64,000 nt of DNA from Saxidomus purpurata (Eukaryota; Mollusca; Bivalvia; Venerida; Veneridae), in contig JAFMSR010000007.1 in assembly GCA_022818135.1 (NCBI GenBank), positions 11,541,007-11,605,006 of the forward strand. Direction: 5' to 3'. Position numbers and translations under genes: made by a program. The notes under the pieces were generated by a model, which was not told the origin of the DNA, ran no database searches, and saw only the letters and a list, made by a program, of their open reading frames with translations. Positions 54,201 to 64,000 of this stretch are shown piece after piece (position 1 is the first letter of the stretch; every line of letters begins with the position of its first letter).

Positions 54201-57200
54201 TTTGACCCTGGGTATGATTTGAACAATTTTTGAAGAGGTCCACTAGACAATGCTACAGACAAAATACCTTAGCTCTTGGCTCTGTGGTTTGTTTTAGAAG
54301 TGTCTATTTGTTGCCATAGCAACCAGAGTTCTGCATGGAAATGAATTCTTTGAGCACCTTTGGTAGAGGACCACCGAAACAACATAACTACCAAGTTTCT
54401 TCAACTTCTATTTAGCGGTTTAGCAGGAGATGTCTTTTGAATCAAATTGTCGGCGACAACGGACACAAGGTGAACCTAAAAGCTCACTCTGAGCACGATG
54501 TGCTCAGGGTGAACGTAAAACAGAGATTAACGAGCTGTGTCGTCTGTTGTTATGACTCGAATGCCTAGTTTCGCCTGCAAATTTATTTATTAAGTATTGC
54601 CTGGTGACATATAGTGGTAAATCTCCGTATTTCACTGATTTGATGCTCAATCCTTTATTAAATCATATTACCGAAATATAACGTTATAATAAGTTGTTCA
54701 TTAAAATAATTTAATTAGGACTCACCACTAGACAGTTGTCCCCATCCACCAATCTGACATTTTGTATCATCTTCCAGTATGGTTTTGTTAGAAATAGGAA
54801 TCAATCCAACAAAACGATTTAAGACAGCTGGTTCCTGGAGTTGTATAAGGGCGATATCGTTCTCTAATGTGTCTGGAAGAAGACATGTTTATGTGTCCGT
54901 GAATTTGTTTGTCAGAATCAGAATAATTTTCATCAAAATTTGCAATCCCGCTTAATTCTGAGATTACTTCTTAGTATGAGACTGAGGTGGTAAGCCAAAC
55001 TTGCTCCAAGTAACTACTTGTTGGTAGAAAATATTGCATTACAGAAATATGCAAGACATTAGTTATTACTGATTTTTTTGCGGAAAATTAGTATGTATCA
55101 ATGTTAGGTATATAATAAATACATACAAACATGTATATCATTTGTGTATGGTGCCTCTGGATACCTGTGGTATATTGACCTCCGTGGTCTGGAGTGCAGC
55201 ATCAAACTCTTAAGTACTAACACAAAGTTAATAACTCATTTTCATTCTTACGAATTGTGGACTTCTTTATTATCTGTACATTTGTATAGAGATTCTACAT
55301 GTTTTTTCTACATTCTGTACCTTTTTGTGTTTCTTTCTACCACCGGTGGTAGCGGGAGCACTTTAAGGCTCATCGTACTAGCGCTTAATGTGCAATAACA
55401 CGGCTAACTCAAATGTACTATGAAGAGTACTTAAAATGCATCCAACATTGTTTGAATTTAAATGTTAGAGACCATTTAGTGGAAAACCCCGTTTTGAATC
55501 ACTTACGAGTGTTTAACTTATACAATGTAATTACTGTTGTTGTTTTTCCTTACATATGATTTCGTCTGCTTAATTCTATTCACGATTAAGTCGTTTAATG
55601 ACTATTCTTTTTTTCTTAATTTCTAAATACTGTTTGAAAGTTTGTTACTTTGGAACAGCTGAGGGCCGTTGGCAAGTCTCTAACGGAATCAAACACTTAG
55701 TGTTTACACACCCAACGGAAATGAGATAAATGAGTATATTTTCAAATTTCTCTCGCGGTCGAAATTCCTTTTAAGTCGAAAAAAAATATTAAGTCCGGTC
55801 AAATTTCCTTATTTGATTAAGGTAAAATTGTACTTATCCAGACTTTAGATGTGTCGAAAGGAAATTTGGATGGATCGATCAAAAGACTTACTGGTTTCTT
55901 TAGGTTTGAAATCCGGATGTACAAAGAATGTCTTTGGTTTAATGGACTGTTCGCCGATGTCCTTCAGATACTGGTTGTGTTCACCAAGCACTACGTTCCA
56001 GTTGTCTTCTGCTGACAATTCTTCGAAAAATCTGAGAAATTAGAAATGAGAAAATAACAAAACAAAAACGTCGGTGCAACTATATAATATGATTATTTCC
56101 ACACATTATCATTTCTGAAGGATCTGGCTTGAACAAAACGGAAACCCTGACGCGGAGGGAAATTCTTTTGTTAGCATTTGTGACTTACTTGTTATTTATT
56201 CATTGAAGTATTTGCACATCAAACTACCTATGTTATATGAAATTTATACAAAAGATAATTTTAAGTTCAAAGGGGCATACACTCACTTCCAAAAGAAAGT
56301 GTGCACTTCTTAATTTTAAATATTTCAATATTTAGCAGACGTATCGGCTTCAATTTTCGCACACTATGTCTTATGCGTATTTGTCATTGATCGATTGCAA
56401 AATCTAAAATGTTCGCCATATTGTACGTAAACATATCTCAATTTATAGGCTTTCAGAAAAGTAGTCGATGAAAAATCACAGAAAACAAAGTACACACTTT
56501 CTTTTAGAACTGAGTGTAAATCTAACTCTGCAACACCATGGTGGAGTGTCTCATGGTGATAATTTGTACCAATTCAATATATATGCAATCCTGCAGGAGG
56601 AGTTAGCTCCACAAACTACCCATGATATATGAAATTCATGGAACAAATAAGTTTAAGTTCAAAGGGTCTTAGATACGCCCAAATATTGTGTCTCATGGTG
56701 CTTGATTATGCCAATTCAGTGCAATCCTTTGAAAACTGAAGGAGTTTCAGACTCGGCAAACTACCTAAATGTTATATGAAATTCATGCAATAGATAAGTT
56801 TAAGTTCATAGGGGCTAAACTATGTAACACTTTGGTGGATATGCACAAAAATCGTGTATTGCTTGTGATTATGTACACGTACCAATATTCATTGCAAATG
56901 ATGAAGGAATACGCTCCACAAACTACCTATGTTATAAAAGTGGGCCGACCACCCGACCGACAGAGTGATTCCAGTATGCCCCCATCTTCGTTTTGCTACG
57001 CTATAGGCTTCGGAGCGGGTTATGGTCTCACGTGAGCAACAGCAAACTAAATCTAAGGACAAATTACTTAACCTTAACCACGACCGGAGGTCCGTCGCTA
57101 AGTAGTGAGTAACGAACGTGGTCTAGGCGGAAAAAAGGACAAAAATAGTTAGTCAATTTGTCACCAAATAATAATTACCTATGACCTTACAGTGACGCAC

Positions 57201-57480
57201 ATAACATAACCGCAGCCATTGTAACTTAAATAAACCAAAATACAGGATGAAACCTACCCGATGCAGTGTCCAGCTGTGAGGACCCACTCTGGATGTATTA
57301 AAGTTGCTCCACAAAGGTGTTTCATGTGTGTCCTACGGGTGAATGGAAATGGATGCAGGTAATGTAGTGACGCTAAGAAGGGCCACTCTCCCCTGGCCAT
57401 CGTCTGTCCCGCAACAACACGGGTATGTCGTAGCATCACATCAGAATACACGGTCACACCGTGGAGAAGGAAACTTAAAG
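51077..57480 (-). CDS. Trypsin-like S1 family serine protease, five exons, 5' end not found
   Basis: A secreted-type endopeptidase by family. Exons, 5' to 3': 57258-57480, 55892-56031, 54726-54872, 52464-52672, 51077-51244, all GT-AG and in phase. The activation site is HTR then [18 protein letters not shown]. Catalytic residues: His in VLTAGHC, Asp in ENDIALIQL, Ser in DACNGDSGSP. Asp six residues before the Ser predicts cleavage after Arg/Lys. CQIGGWG, VLCAG and YPGIYTKI are conserved landmarks. The usual SWG is SAG here (Trp215 replaced by Ala, chymotrypsin numbering), and exon 4 carries an extra stretch ([15 protein letters not shown]) before the active-site loop. No start codon or signal peptide precedes the propeptide in exon 1, so at least one upstream exon is missing from the model. 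Confidence 0.92.
51300..52100. other. Protease intron 4, first part, no feature seen
   Basis: AT-rich intron with no supported repeat or gene. Confidence 0.5.
52106..52335. repeat. ~190-bp spaced direct repeat with GCCAGTACGAC words
   Basis: TGGCTGATTTCTGCCATTTC at 52,106 recurs as TGGCTGATTACTGCCATTTC at 52,297. In between are several GCCAGTACGAC, GTCGTACTTGCG and GCGCCAATACGAC words in both orientations. Possibly part of a small foldback element. Confidence 0.5.
52464..52672 (-). CDS. Serine protease exon 4
   Basis: 209 nt encoding [60 protein letters not shown] and [10 protein letters not shown]. The donor is GTAAGA and the acceptor TTTCAG. Confidence 0.93.
52890..53365. repeat. Irregular ~18-20 bp minisatellite
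   Basis: Variants of GGTTGCTAAGGAAGTCACT recur more than twenty times with point changes and small indels in protease intron 3. Confidence 0.85.
53394..53707. mobile_element. 314-bp MITE with TTAA flanks
   Basis: AGCTGCTCGCTCTCAG at the left is perfectly inverted at the right (CTGAGAGCGAGCAGCT). TTAA flanks both ends (53,394-53,397 and 53,704-53,707), as in piggyBac-type insertion, although the ends do not start with the usual CCC. The interior is AT-rich and non-coding. Confidence 0.75.
53737..54522 (-). mobile_element. Helentron-like element of the AGCTCACC family, minus orientation, 3' end missing
   Basis: On the minus strand it starts near 54,522 with TTTTACGTTCACCCTGAGCA and a hairpin (TGAGCACATCGTGCTCA), then ~140-170 bp units with GTGGACCTCTACCA-like and GAGCTTAGATATTTGGCATG words as in 41,701-42,617. 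The 3' hairpin and TCTTGTT are not seen. Confidence 0.7.
54726..54872 (-). CDS. Serine protease exon 3 (catalytic Asp)
   Basis: 147 nt encoding [40 protein letters not shown] and IGGWGQLSS. The Asp is in DIAL. The donor is GTGAGT and the acceptor TTCCAG. Confidence 0.95.
54900..55880. other. Protease intron 2, no feature seen
   Basis: AT-rich intron; the 84-codon plus-strand frame near 55,144 has no supporting features. Confidence 0.5.
55892..56031 (-). CDS. Serine protease exon 2
   Basis: 140 nt encoding [40 protein letters not shown] and FKPKET. VVLGEHN is the standard trypsin-fold strand after the His loop. The donor is GTAAGT. Confidence 0.94.
56215..57020 (-). mobile_element. Fragment of a TATGCCCCC-ended element with ~160-bp units, minus orientation
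   Basis: Four degenerate units share CTACCTATGTTATATGAAAT, AAGTTTAAGTTCAAAGGGGC and GATAATTTGTACCAATTCA-like words. The right end GGCCGACCACCCGACCGACA then TATGCCCCCATCTTCGTTTT matches the 5' ends (GGGGGCATA, GTCGGTCGG) of related non-autonomous elements read in reverse. Lies in protease intron 1. Confidence 0.6.
57258..57480 (-). CDS. Serine protease exon 1 of the model (propeptide, catalytic His)
   Basis: Encodes [60 protein letters not shown] and [14 protein letters not shown]. The 5' edge is placed at an ATTTCAG acceptor (57,481-57,483) because the frame lacks an ATG upstream and hits a stop soon after. The donor is GTAGGT. The 5' edge is the least certain part. Confidence 0.85.
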
Positions 57481-57489
57481 CTGAAATTG

Positions 57490-60400
57490 TCGGCTTTAAA
57501 TAGATTTGTATGTCTCAAAACCTTTCCCGTTATGTATTAGGACTAGTTATATGAATGATACAAATGCAATAACATGTCTGAGATAAAACACAAATTTTAA
57601 TTGTATTTGATGTATGTATGCCAAATACGGAATTAAATAAATGTTGTCTGATTTTACCGGGAATATTAGATTCGCTAGATTATAATCAGGAACGAAATAT
57701 CGAAATTTTATGTACGCGAAAAAATAACCCCGATATACGGTAGTTGGCGAGTCTAAATCAGTATCAGATTGTTATCAGTCATAAAGAAAAAGGCAATCAA
57801 ATCAAACAATAACAAGCGACTACTCATAGTTTTCTGTGAATACTTTTCGTCTTAACGCTACCGAATTGTTTAATCTTATTTTATTTATTTATCTATGTCT
57901 CTTCCATGTACAACATTTAGTGTATAAAAAAAATGTTGAAATACATTTTATCTAACTGTCCATAGCCATTTAAATATAAGAACTAAAATAGACTATTAAC
58001 CAACTAATCACAGACTATTATATCACAGTAACAAGAACTATCTTTTAAAAAGATGGTCGGTGCAACTTTGCGTCTATGAAAGCGATTGGTAGCTACATTT
58101 TATAGCAGAAACATGAACCATTCTAGGGTCGGAGAGTATAAACTTCAATTAATGTGCTGAAATTGCTTTTAACTGATAAGGGTTTACCCTACATATCTTT
58201 TCTAAGATATATACTATTTACTCTACATATCTTTTCTAATATATATACTATTGACAATATAAAAGAACATTTACCAGTATTTGAACAAAATGGGCATACT
58301 CTGTCAGCCACATCAAATAAGTCATACCTTCCTATCTCAAGACGGATAAGGGAAACGCCACAACAAAATTTTGCCAGGGCTGATCTGTGACTCAACGGCA
58401 TTATAGCTGATATACGTATTTTTCTGTTTCAAACCCTATCTTAAATAAACGGCATCGTCTGAGTTTATTACCACCTATGCCATTCTTACCATTGACAGCA
58501 TTGATTTCTTGTATAATTTTTCATACTGCATGTTTTAAGTGTGTTAATACAATGTATATACATTTTGGTATGCCATTATTCACATTATCAAACTGCTGAA
58601 ATAGTTTTACGTTAAACAGTAATTTTACCCTATACTACCATTTCTTAAATTTTTTATCTGCCATTAAATCATTTAAAATGTACTCTGTTTGTTTTCATAT
58701 GTGAAAATCGAACCAAAGTATTGGCTATACTGCTCAGCTGCTTAACAAAGGTAGAACAATTACTAGAAAGATCTTTTCTCGGCATTACATTTCTCAGATT
58801 TTTAATTTTGTTCATTCGTTTTACTTGTTCCTTTTTCCCCTTAAAACAATAAAACAATGAAATAGAACTAAATATACACTTACCGAATATGATATTCATA
58901 TCAACATATATTTTTCAGCTTAAATATAAAAAAAGACTTAAAATTATATTTTACTCGGCTTTAGGTAGCATAAAGGCAACTGAATACTTAGCATCGCGTC
59001 CCTTGATTAAATACACAATCATGTATTTTTTTTCATAATGTCTGCACATAAACCGATTTTCCAGTGTAATAACGGATAATTTACCGATCCAGACTACAAA
59101 TTATCCCTGTATTATATATTACCTCCTTATTTAGTTAATTAAGCTCAAACTACTTGTAGATGACCGCTAATCATCATTGAACGGGAGTGCAGACCATTTC
59201 ACCTGAAAATGAATTAGCCACTTCCTTCGGTAAAAGAACTTACTTGACCAACACTTTGAAGTCCTCTTTCTTTAGACCATATTTTCAATCATCAGTGCAA
59301 AGCTTAAACAAATGAATTTAAATAATATCCCTGATATGTTCCTTGCAGTACGGAGGGGGTATGAGTCGAGCAGTGGGTGGAAGCAAATCTGGTACCGCTG
59401 TTGAGAACGGGCGTTCGATGTGCGGGCGTGCTAACTCAAATATTTAAAGAAACTAAGTGAGCTTTTTGAGGTTTTGGGTTTTCCTAACGTTTTCGGCATG
59501 TAAGCAGAACGTGATTCAGTGTGTGAGTAATTCGTCCACAAGCACAGAAAGTTTCAGAAGAGAAAAATATTAACAACTGAATAAGCTATGACATTCTCCT
59601 GCAAAACAATATGTTAGAAATGTTGTTGATATAGATTTTATCGTGTGTATCGTAGATTATTTCCCATTCTGTCCATTGGTTTCTGTTTATATGCACGTGT
59701 TTTCGTTCAGTTATGACTGACTTTTATGGAAATGCTTATCTGATCGTAAGTCATGGGAGATTTTGACAATATTTTGAAGGTGCCGGTTTTGCTGGACCAG
59801 AGTGAGATGCGCAACTACTCGCCGTTTTGCGTATGGCAACATTTAGAAAGAACAGTTTACAAAGGATAGTTCACTTTGGTATTTGTATTTGAAAGGCTCT
59901 GGATTCTGGTTTCCATGACACATCATTATCTCCATAAATGCATGTATGTTTGTAACGACTCCGCCAAGAATTACTGTACGTTACGTTACATAGCCTACAT
60001 ATCAAATACCGTATATTTTATGCCATAGAAATTCTGCAATTTTCACAATTTTTACTCCGATGTTACTAAATGATTACAAAATATCAGTAAGGTAGTGCTT
60101 TTCTATTTTATGAAGAAAATATGTGAATGTATACCTTTTTGGAAAGCTTGCACCAAACCCTAAGCAAATAAACGAAGGAAATGACGGTTCCCATGATAAC
60201 AAAAAGAAGATGGACAATAAATATAAAAATCTTATCTATCATCACTTTTTTTAAGAAGGCTTGCAGCTGGTATGGCCCTGTACCCAAATATGTTGTTGCA
60301 ATGTATACACTATATATTCCCTGCTTGAGGGAACTATGTCAGATATTTCTGATATCTGAGTTCAAATCAATTTTATGCTTTCATATTTGCTGCCATAGAA

Positions 60401-60490
60401 GGTTGCACCTCCTTTACCGTTCAATTATGGTCATTAAATCATAGCAAATATATTTTAAAAAATCTTTGACACGGTTCCCACAAGCAGAAA
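57490..60490. other. Region upstream of the protease gene, no exon identified
   Basis: Should hold the missing signal-peptide exon unless that lies beyond 64,000. ATGAATATCATATTCG followed by GTAAGT at about 58,883-58,905 (minus) has a good donor but does not encode a signal peptide. A GC-richer patch at 59,349-59,450 has no recognised product. Confidence 0.4.
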
Positions 60491-60494
60491 ACAA

Positions 60495-60595
60495 TGTATA
60501 TTATAGATAGATAGTTTATTGACCAAAAGGTTACAAACCTACGTGTTCCTACATGGTATACAGTTACATTACAAATAGGCACATAACAAGTCAAT
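60495..60595 (-). repeat. Possible LINE 3' end
   Basis: On the minus strand, CCATGTAGGAACACGTAGGT and GTTTGTAACCTTTTGGTCAA run into TAAACTATCTATCTATA, resembling a LINE 3' UTR ending in a short tetranucleotide tail. No coding part is attached. Confidence 0.35.
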
Positions 60596-61479
60596 GGTGG
60601 TTAATTTTATAATCAATACATATATCATATTTCTTAAATTATAATAGGTGGGTTATCATAAAAATTTATTGTCTACAAGGCAAGTAAAATTCATTGGATT
60701 GACAGCATGGAATATTCTTTTACTGTACATGAAAATATTTATTTGCATACGTCGCCAAAAGGTATTCAATAATCATGCATGTACTTACATTTTACTTAAT
60801 ATAATTAATAATATAAACGGCAAAATTATTTTGTATGTTTTTGGTATAATGTGTTACCCCTAGTAGATAGTCTTTTGCAAAGACTGAAGACGGGTAAGAA
60901 ATGTTTAGTACATTAAGTGACTAATATTTGTTTCGTAATCATGATCACCATAATTTGTTTTGATCGAATTGTTTAAAGTCCAAACATGTATAGGTTTACA
61001 AACTTCCTAAAGCATCCAATGGGTTATGCCGAAAGGGTATCATGCATGAACATAATAAGCTCACCGGAGACTGATCAAAAAGGAATTCAAACCATTTTTG
61101 GAGCTTGCACGCATATTCTTTTCTATTTCATCAGTGTTGATGGGAATGGATTCCGTGAGAAAAGTTGGGACAAGAAGAATAATATGAAATGAAGATTTAA
61201 GCTGAACAACCATTAACCTTCAGCCAAACATACAGGTAGACGGACGGACGCACATACAGTTGGTCACAATAGCACGGGCGTGCGGACTCAGGCCTGATGT
61301 CATTCAGCAAAAACACGGTTTCCGCATTTTACTTGTACAGATCTTTTAATCAAATTATTTTTATTGAACATTTCTAGCAAGTAACTCTATTTTAAATATG
61401 GAAAGAAGTTCAATATTCGCGTATTGACACTTCAAATAGAAGCTGTCATACAGGTTGAAGAGGCAAAATAGGGCCGTCA

Positions 61480-62150
61480 TCCGGTGGTCATTCTAACAGA
61501 TGCTCTATTAACAAACTTAACAAGCTTAATGAGAAGTAAAGAACGTCTTTTGAATGGATACCGGCACATTGTGGTGTTCATGGCAATCCGATGGCAGACC
61601 AATCAGAAAAAAGGAGCTAGAGGCGACCAGCCACTAAATAGAGTCACTTTTGAGGAAAAACTCACGATGATCATGATTCTTACGGGAAGATGACTACCAT
61701 CTACTAGACAGGTGGGAACAAGTCATTCTATTTAGGCTTCGCACAGGACTCAAAAAGGTTCAAGGCTCAATGCTGTCCTCATCACCAAAATGCTCGTGTG
61801 GTCTTTATGATAAAAAAGCAGAGCATTTACTTCAGATATCTACCCTGTTTGATAAACCAAGAGAAAGCGTGTACCACCCTGGAAAACAAGTTGTATGATC
61901 AAAAAGGCAGCTTCCTTCGTTGTTCTGACCGGAGTGGCGGTGATGGTGTAGGCAGTGAACTCGGAGAGAGAGATAGAAGAGTACAATATAGGTTCCATTG
62001 AAGCTTAAACTTAAAAGAAATGTATTATATTAATTTTAAACGGGGGACAAACTTTCTTCGCAGTCTGTATTCTTCCTTGGGTGTGGACGATGAGTACAGA
62101 CATACTGCTGTACAGTTCGCATGTGACGTTTGTTCCAGATAATAAACAAG
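61480..62150 (+). pseudogene. LINE RNase H / C-terminal remnant (I-clade-like), decayed
   Basis: FEWIPAHCGVHGNPMADQ (61,558-61,611) is the HCGVxGNxxAD signature of retrotransposon RNase H. Further on, in shifting frames, KCSCGLYDKKAEHLLQ corresponds to the CxCG...AEHLLQ motif and FDKPRESV follows. Several frameshifts and stops break it, so it is inactive. RNase H points to an I/Nimb/LOA-type LINE rather than the element at 23.6 kb. Confidence 0.8.
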
Positions 62151-62360
62151 AATACCATTGATGCAAAGCATCAAAGGGCTCCGAAAATAGTTTTGTACAT
62201 GTGTGGCGTTAAATAGCTAAAATTAGCTTTTTGATAAGCAATCATTATTAGTTTGATTTGAATGAAAAATTTTATGAATATTTGCAGAAAACATTTAAAA
62301 TCATGGTGGTTTTAAAGCTGAAAAAAAAACGGAAGAAAAATTATTTAAAAAAATTGGGTT

Positions 62361-62435
62361 TGACCGGGATTTGAACTCCACTCGTAAAATTAGGCGGTCA
62401 TCAGTTTACCCACTACACCACGGAGACTGACTTTA
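62361..62435 (-). repeat. tRNA-like sequence or SINE head
   Basis: On the minus strand TCTCCGTGGTGTAGTGGGTA resembles an A-box half and GGAGTTCAAATCCCGGTCAA a B-box half, but the acceptor and anticodon stems do not pair well. A tRNA pseudogene or SINE head is more likely than a gene. Confidence 0.45.
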
Positions 62436-62439
62436 AAAC

Positions 62440-63160
62440 AAGTGGTAAAAAATAAGCTGATATTATAATTTTGCAAAACCGATAAGGGAGAAGTTGTTTT
62501 ACGTTTTCGTATTTTTTCTAAAACATATGAAAAGGAACATTACAATTAAACAATTACGTTTTAATGAAGGAAATGTGTATAATCAATATTTTAATGTCTA
62601 TTTCGTATTATTTACGCATACAGTTAAAACCATTTTTCTTCGCATTCTAATAACCGCTCCTACCATGTACTTCCGGAAAAACTATTCCATAATAGGCCGC
62701 CGCCGTCATCAGCGGCGCCAAACATTGCGCTAAGACTATTATGATGGATGAGTTCCTGTTGTGTTTATTTGTTTGTCTATAGTGTTTACATTAAATGATT
62801 AATTTAATAATTAACGATACTGCTGTCTAAGATGTAAATTTTAACAAAGATTTTTTTCTACCGCTAATGCCAGGGACGAAATCTTACCTTCGCTGTGATT
62901 TGATGTGAAATGTGGATAGACCTAACCATAACCCTTAGTATCATATGGTGACATATTTTGCCACGAGTTTAGGCATGTAACTATGGCGATAATATTCTAA
63001 ACTTTCCAGGACATTTGTGCATATTTATGAAAAACTATTATGCTAAATTACATATTCTGAATATTTCCTGTTTTATTACGCAAATTTCACGTTGCCGCTA
63101 AAAACTGCCATGAGATAGTGAGAACTAACACGACAATGGTATATTTTGTAAAAGAAAACT
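62440..63160. other. Intergenic, no feature seen
   Basis: AT-rich sequence between two LINE remnants. Confidence 0.5.
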
Positions 63161-63169
63161 AAAATATTG

Positions 63170-63420
63170 AATTCTCTGCGATGTTGCAGAGTCGGCCAAG
63201 AAAGGTCCTCCAACATTTTCCCAACAAGACTCGTGTTCCTCAAGCCCGCAGTCCTTTATACAATTTCTAACCTGTTGGTGTCAGCTTGGGAGTATGGGCT
63301 CCAATACTCGGGAAGCTTACTTTAACTGGGGTATGACGAGTGTCTTATAGGCAAGGCTTTTAGTAGCCTTTGGGTCTAAACAGCCAAATTCCTTCTTGCG
63401 AATCCAACGGTCTTTGCTTT
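63170..63420 (-). pseudogene. Decayed LINE reverse-transcriptase C-terminal fragment
   Basis: On the minus strand DPKATKSLAYKTLVIPQL, then in shifted frames EYWSPYSQADTNRLEIV and KMLEDLSWPTLQHRR, follow in order the motifs AYKTLVRPQLEYAS, WCPYTQQNIHKVEMVQ and MLDKLVWRSLENRR of the 23.6-kb LINE fragment. Multiple stops and frameshifts. Confidence 0.75.
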
Positions 63421-63429
63421 ATTGGTTGT

Positions 63430-64000
63430 ACTTTAGACATGACACCAAAAGACATTGAATTTGTAGAGGTAAGGCCAGTGCAATTTGCTGATGACGTACT
63501 ACGTGTACATAAATGTGAAAATGTGAGTGCTGAGTTGGTCACAATACGCAAACATCTACGTGGTCGGCTCAAAGTTCGCATGAGCTTATGTTTATTTTCA
63601 TTTGTATTTTGCCGCCTTTGAATAATTGATTATTATCGAAGACGAATATTATATTCATTGTGAAACTTACGGTATTGAGATCATCTTGAATAGCAAGATA
63701 ATTTTATTTTGATAAGTAACGTGATTAAGCTCGCTATAGACCGGAAGTTTTAGTACGTAAATACATGTATACATATCTATCAACATAATGTTGTAACCTC
63801 CAAACTAATGTTAATTATGAGTGTAAAGTAATTGTACTTTCCATGCTTTCTCGACCAGTGAATACGGTCAATATTTTGAGTAACATAATCAAGGATTAAG
63901 TTTATTTTCCTAATGCACATGTCACGATACGGACGTTATCACAACTGGAAAGTACTTGAACAGTAGTGCCAACATCATATATGTCATCAAAAGGAATATC
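63430..64000. other. Right edge, no feature assigned
   Basis: Short overlapping frames on both strands at 63,360-63,620 are adjacent to the LINE remnant and may be part of it; no independent gene is supported. Confidence 0.4.

Overview
This window is nuclear DNA of a metazoan, most likely a bivalve mollusc (a venerid-like clam would fit; that is inference). The evidence is intron-rich genes with GT-AG splice sites, AT-rich introns, many tRNA-derived SINEs, and several families of roughly 1 kb elements built from 145-175 bp internal tandem repeats, which are typical of bivalve genomes. No prokaryotic features were seen. Gene models below were built by reading splice sites and phases by eye; most listed reading frames in this DNA are chance or repeat-derived.

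Layout. (1) 1-17,480, minus strand: the 5' end of a neurofibromin (NF1) orthologue, nine coding exons giving the first ~274 residues, with a TATA-less promoter carrying NRF1-like and YY1-like sites. Exon lengths equal or nearly equal those of human NF1, except that one human exon is split in two. Introns hold Helentron-like elements, a nested transposon stack that reaches the exon 2 splice donor, a pogo-like element and a 60-bp minisatellite. (2) 17,480-28,620: intergenic and repeat-dominated: a ~360-bp satellite with a 110-bp palindrome and CRE sites, a ~700-bp pure ATCT microsatellite, a LINE reverse-transcriptase fragment, a 485-bp tandem duplication and a 1.4-kb foldback element. (3) 28,620-48,640, plus strand: a complete Spinster-family (SPNS) transporter gene, eleven exons (524 aa), with an alternative last exon 4.7 kb downstream (529 aa), a tandem in-frame splice acceptor at exon 7 and a decayed, mosaic copy of exons 8-9 in intron 7. 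(4) 48,640-51,076: convergent intergenic spacer with tandem repeats. (5) 51,077-57,480, minus strand: a trypsin-like S1 serine protease, five exons with a complete catalytic triad; the exon(s) with the start codon and signal peptide were not found. (6) 57,481-64,000: intergenic sequence with decayed LINE pieces (RNase H and reverse-transcriptase C-termini) and a tRNA-like repeat.

The three genes are functionally unrelated (Ras regulation, lysosomal/lipid transport, secreted proteolysis) and nothing suggests co-regulation. The most notable observation is a shared end structure in three non-autonomous element families: TTTTAGCTC at the 5' end, subterminal inverted repeats, a 3' hairpin, and TCTTGTT at the 3' end. 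The hairpin and inverted-repeat sequences differ between families while the layout is conserved, which fits Helentron-type rolling-circle transposons.
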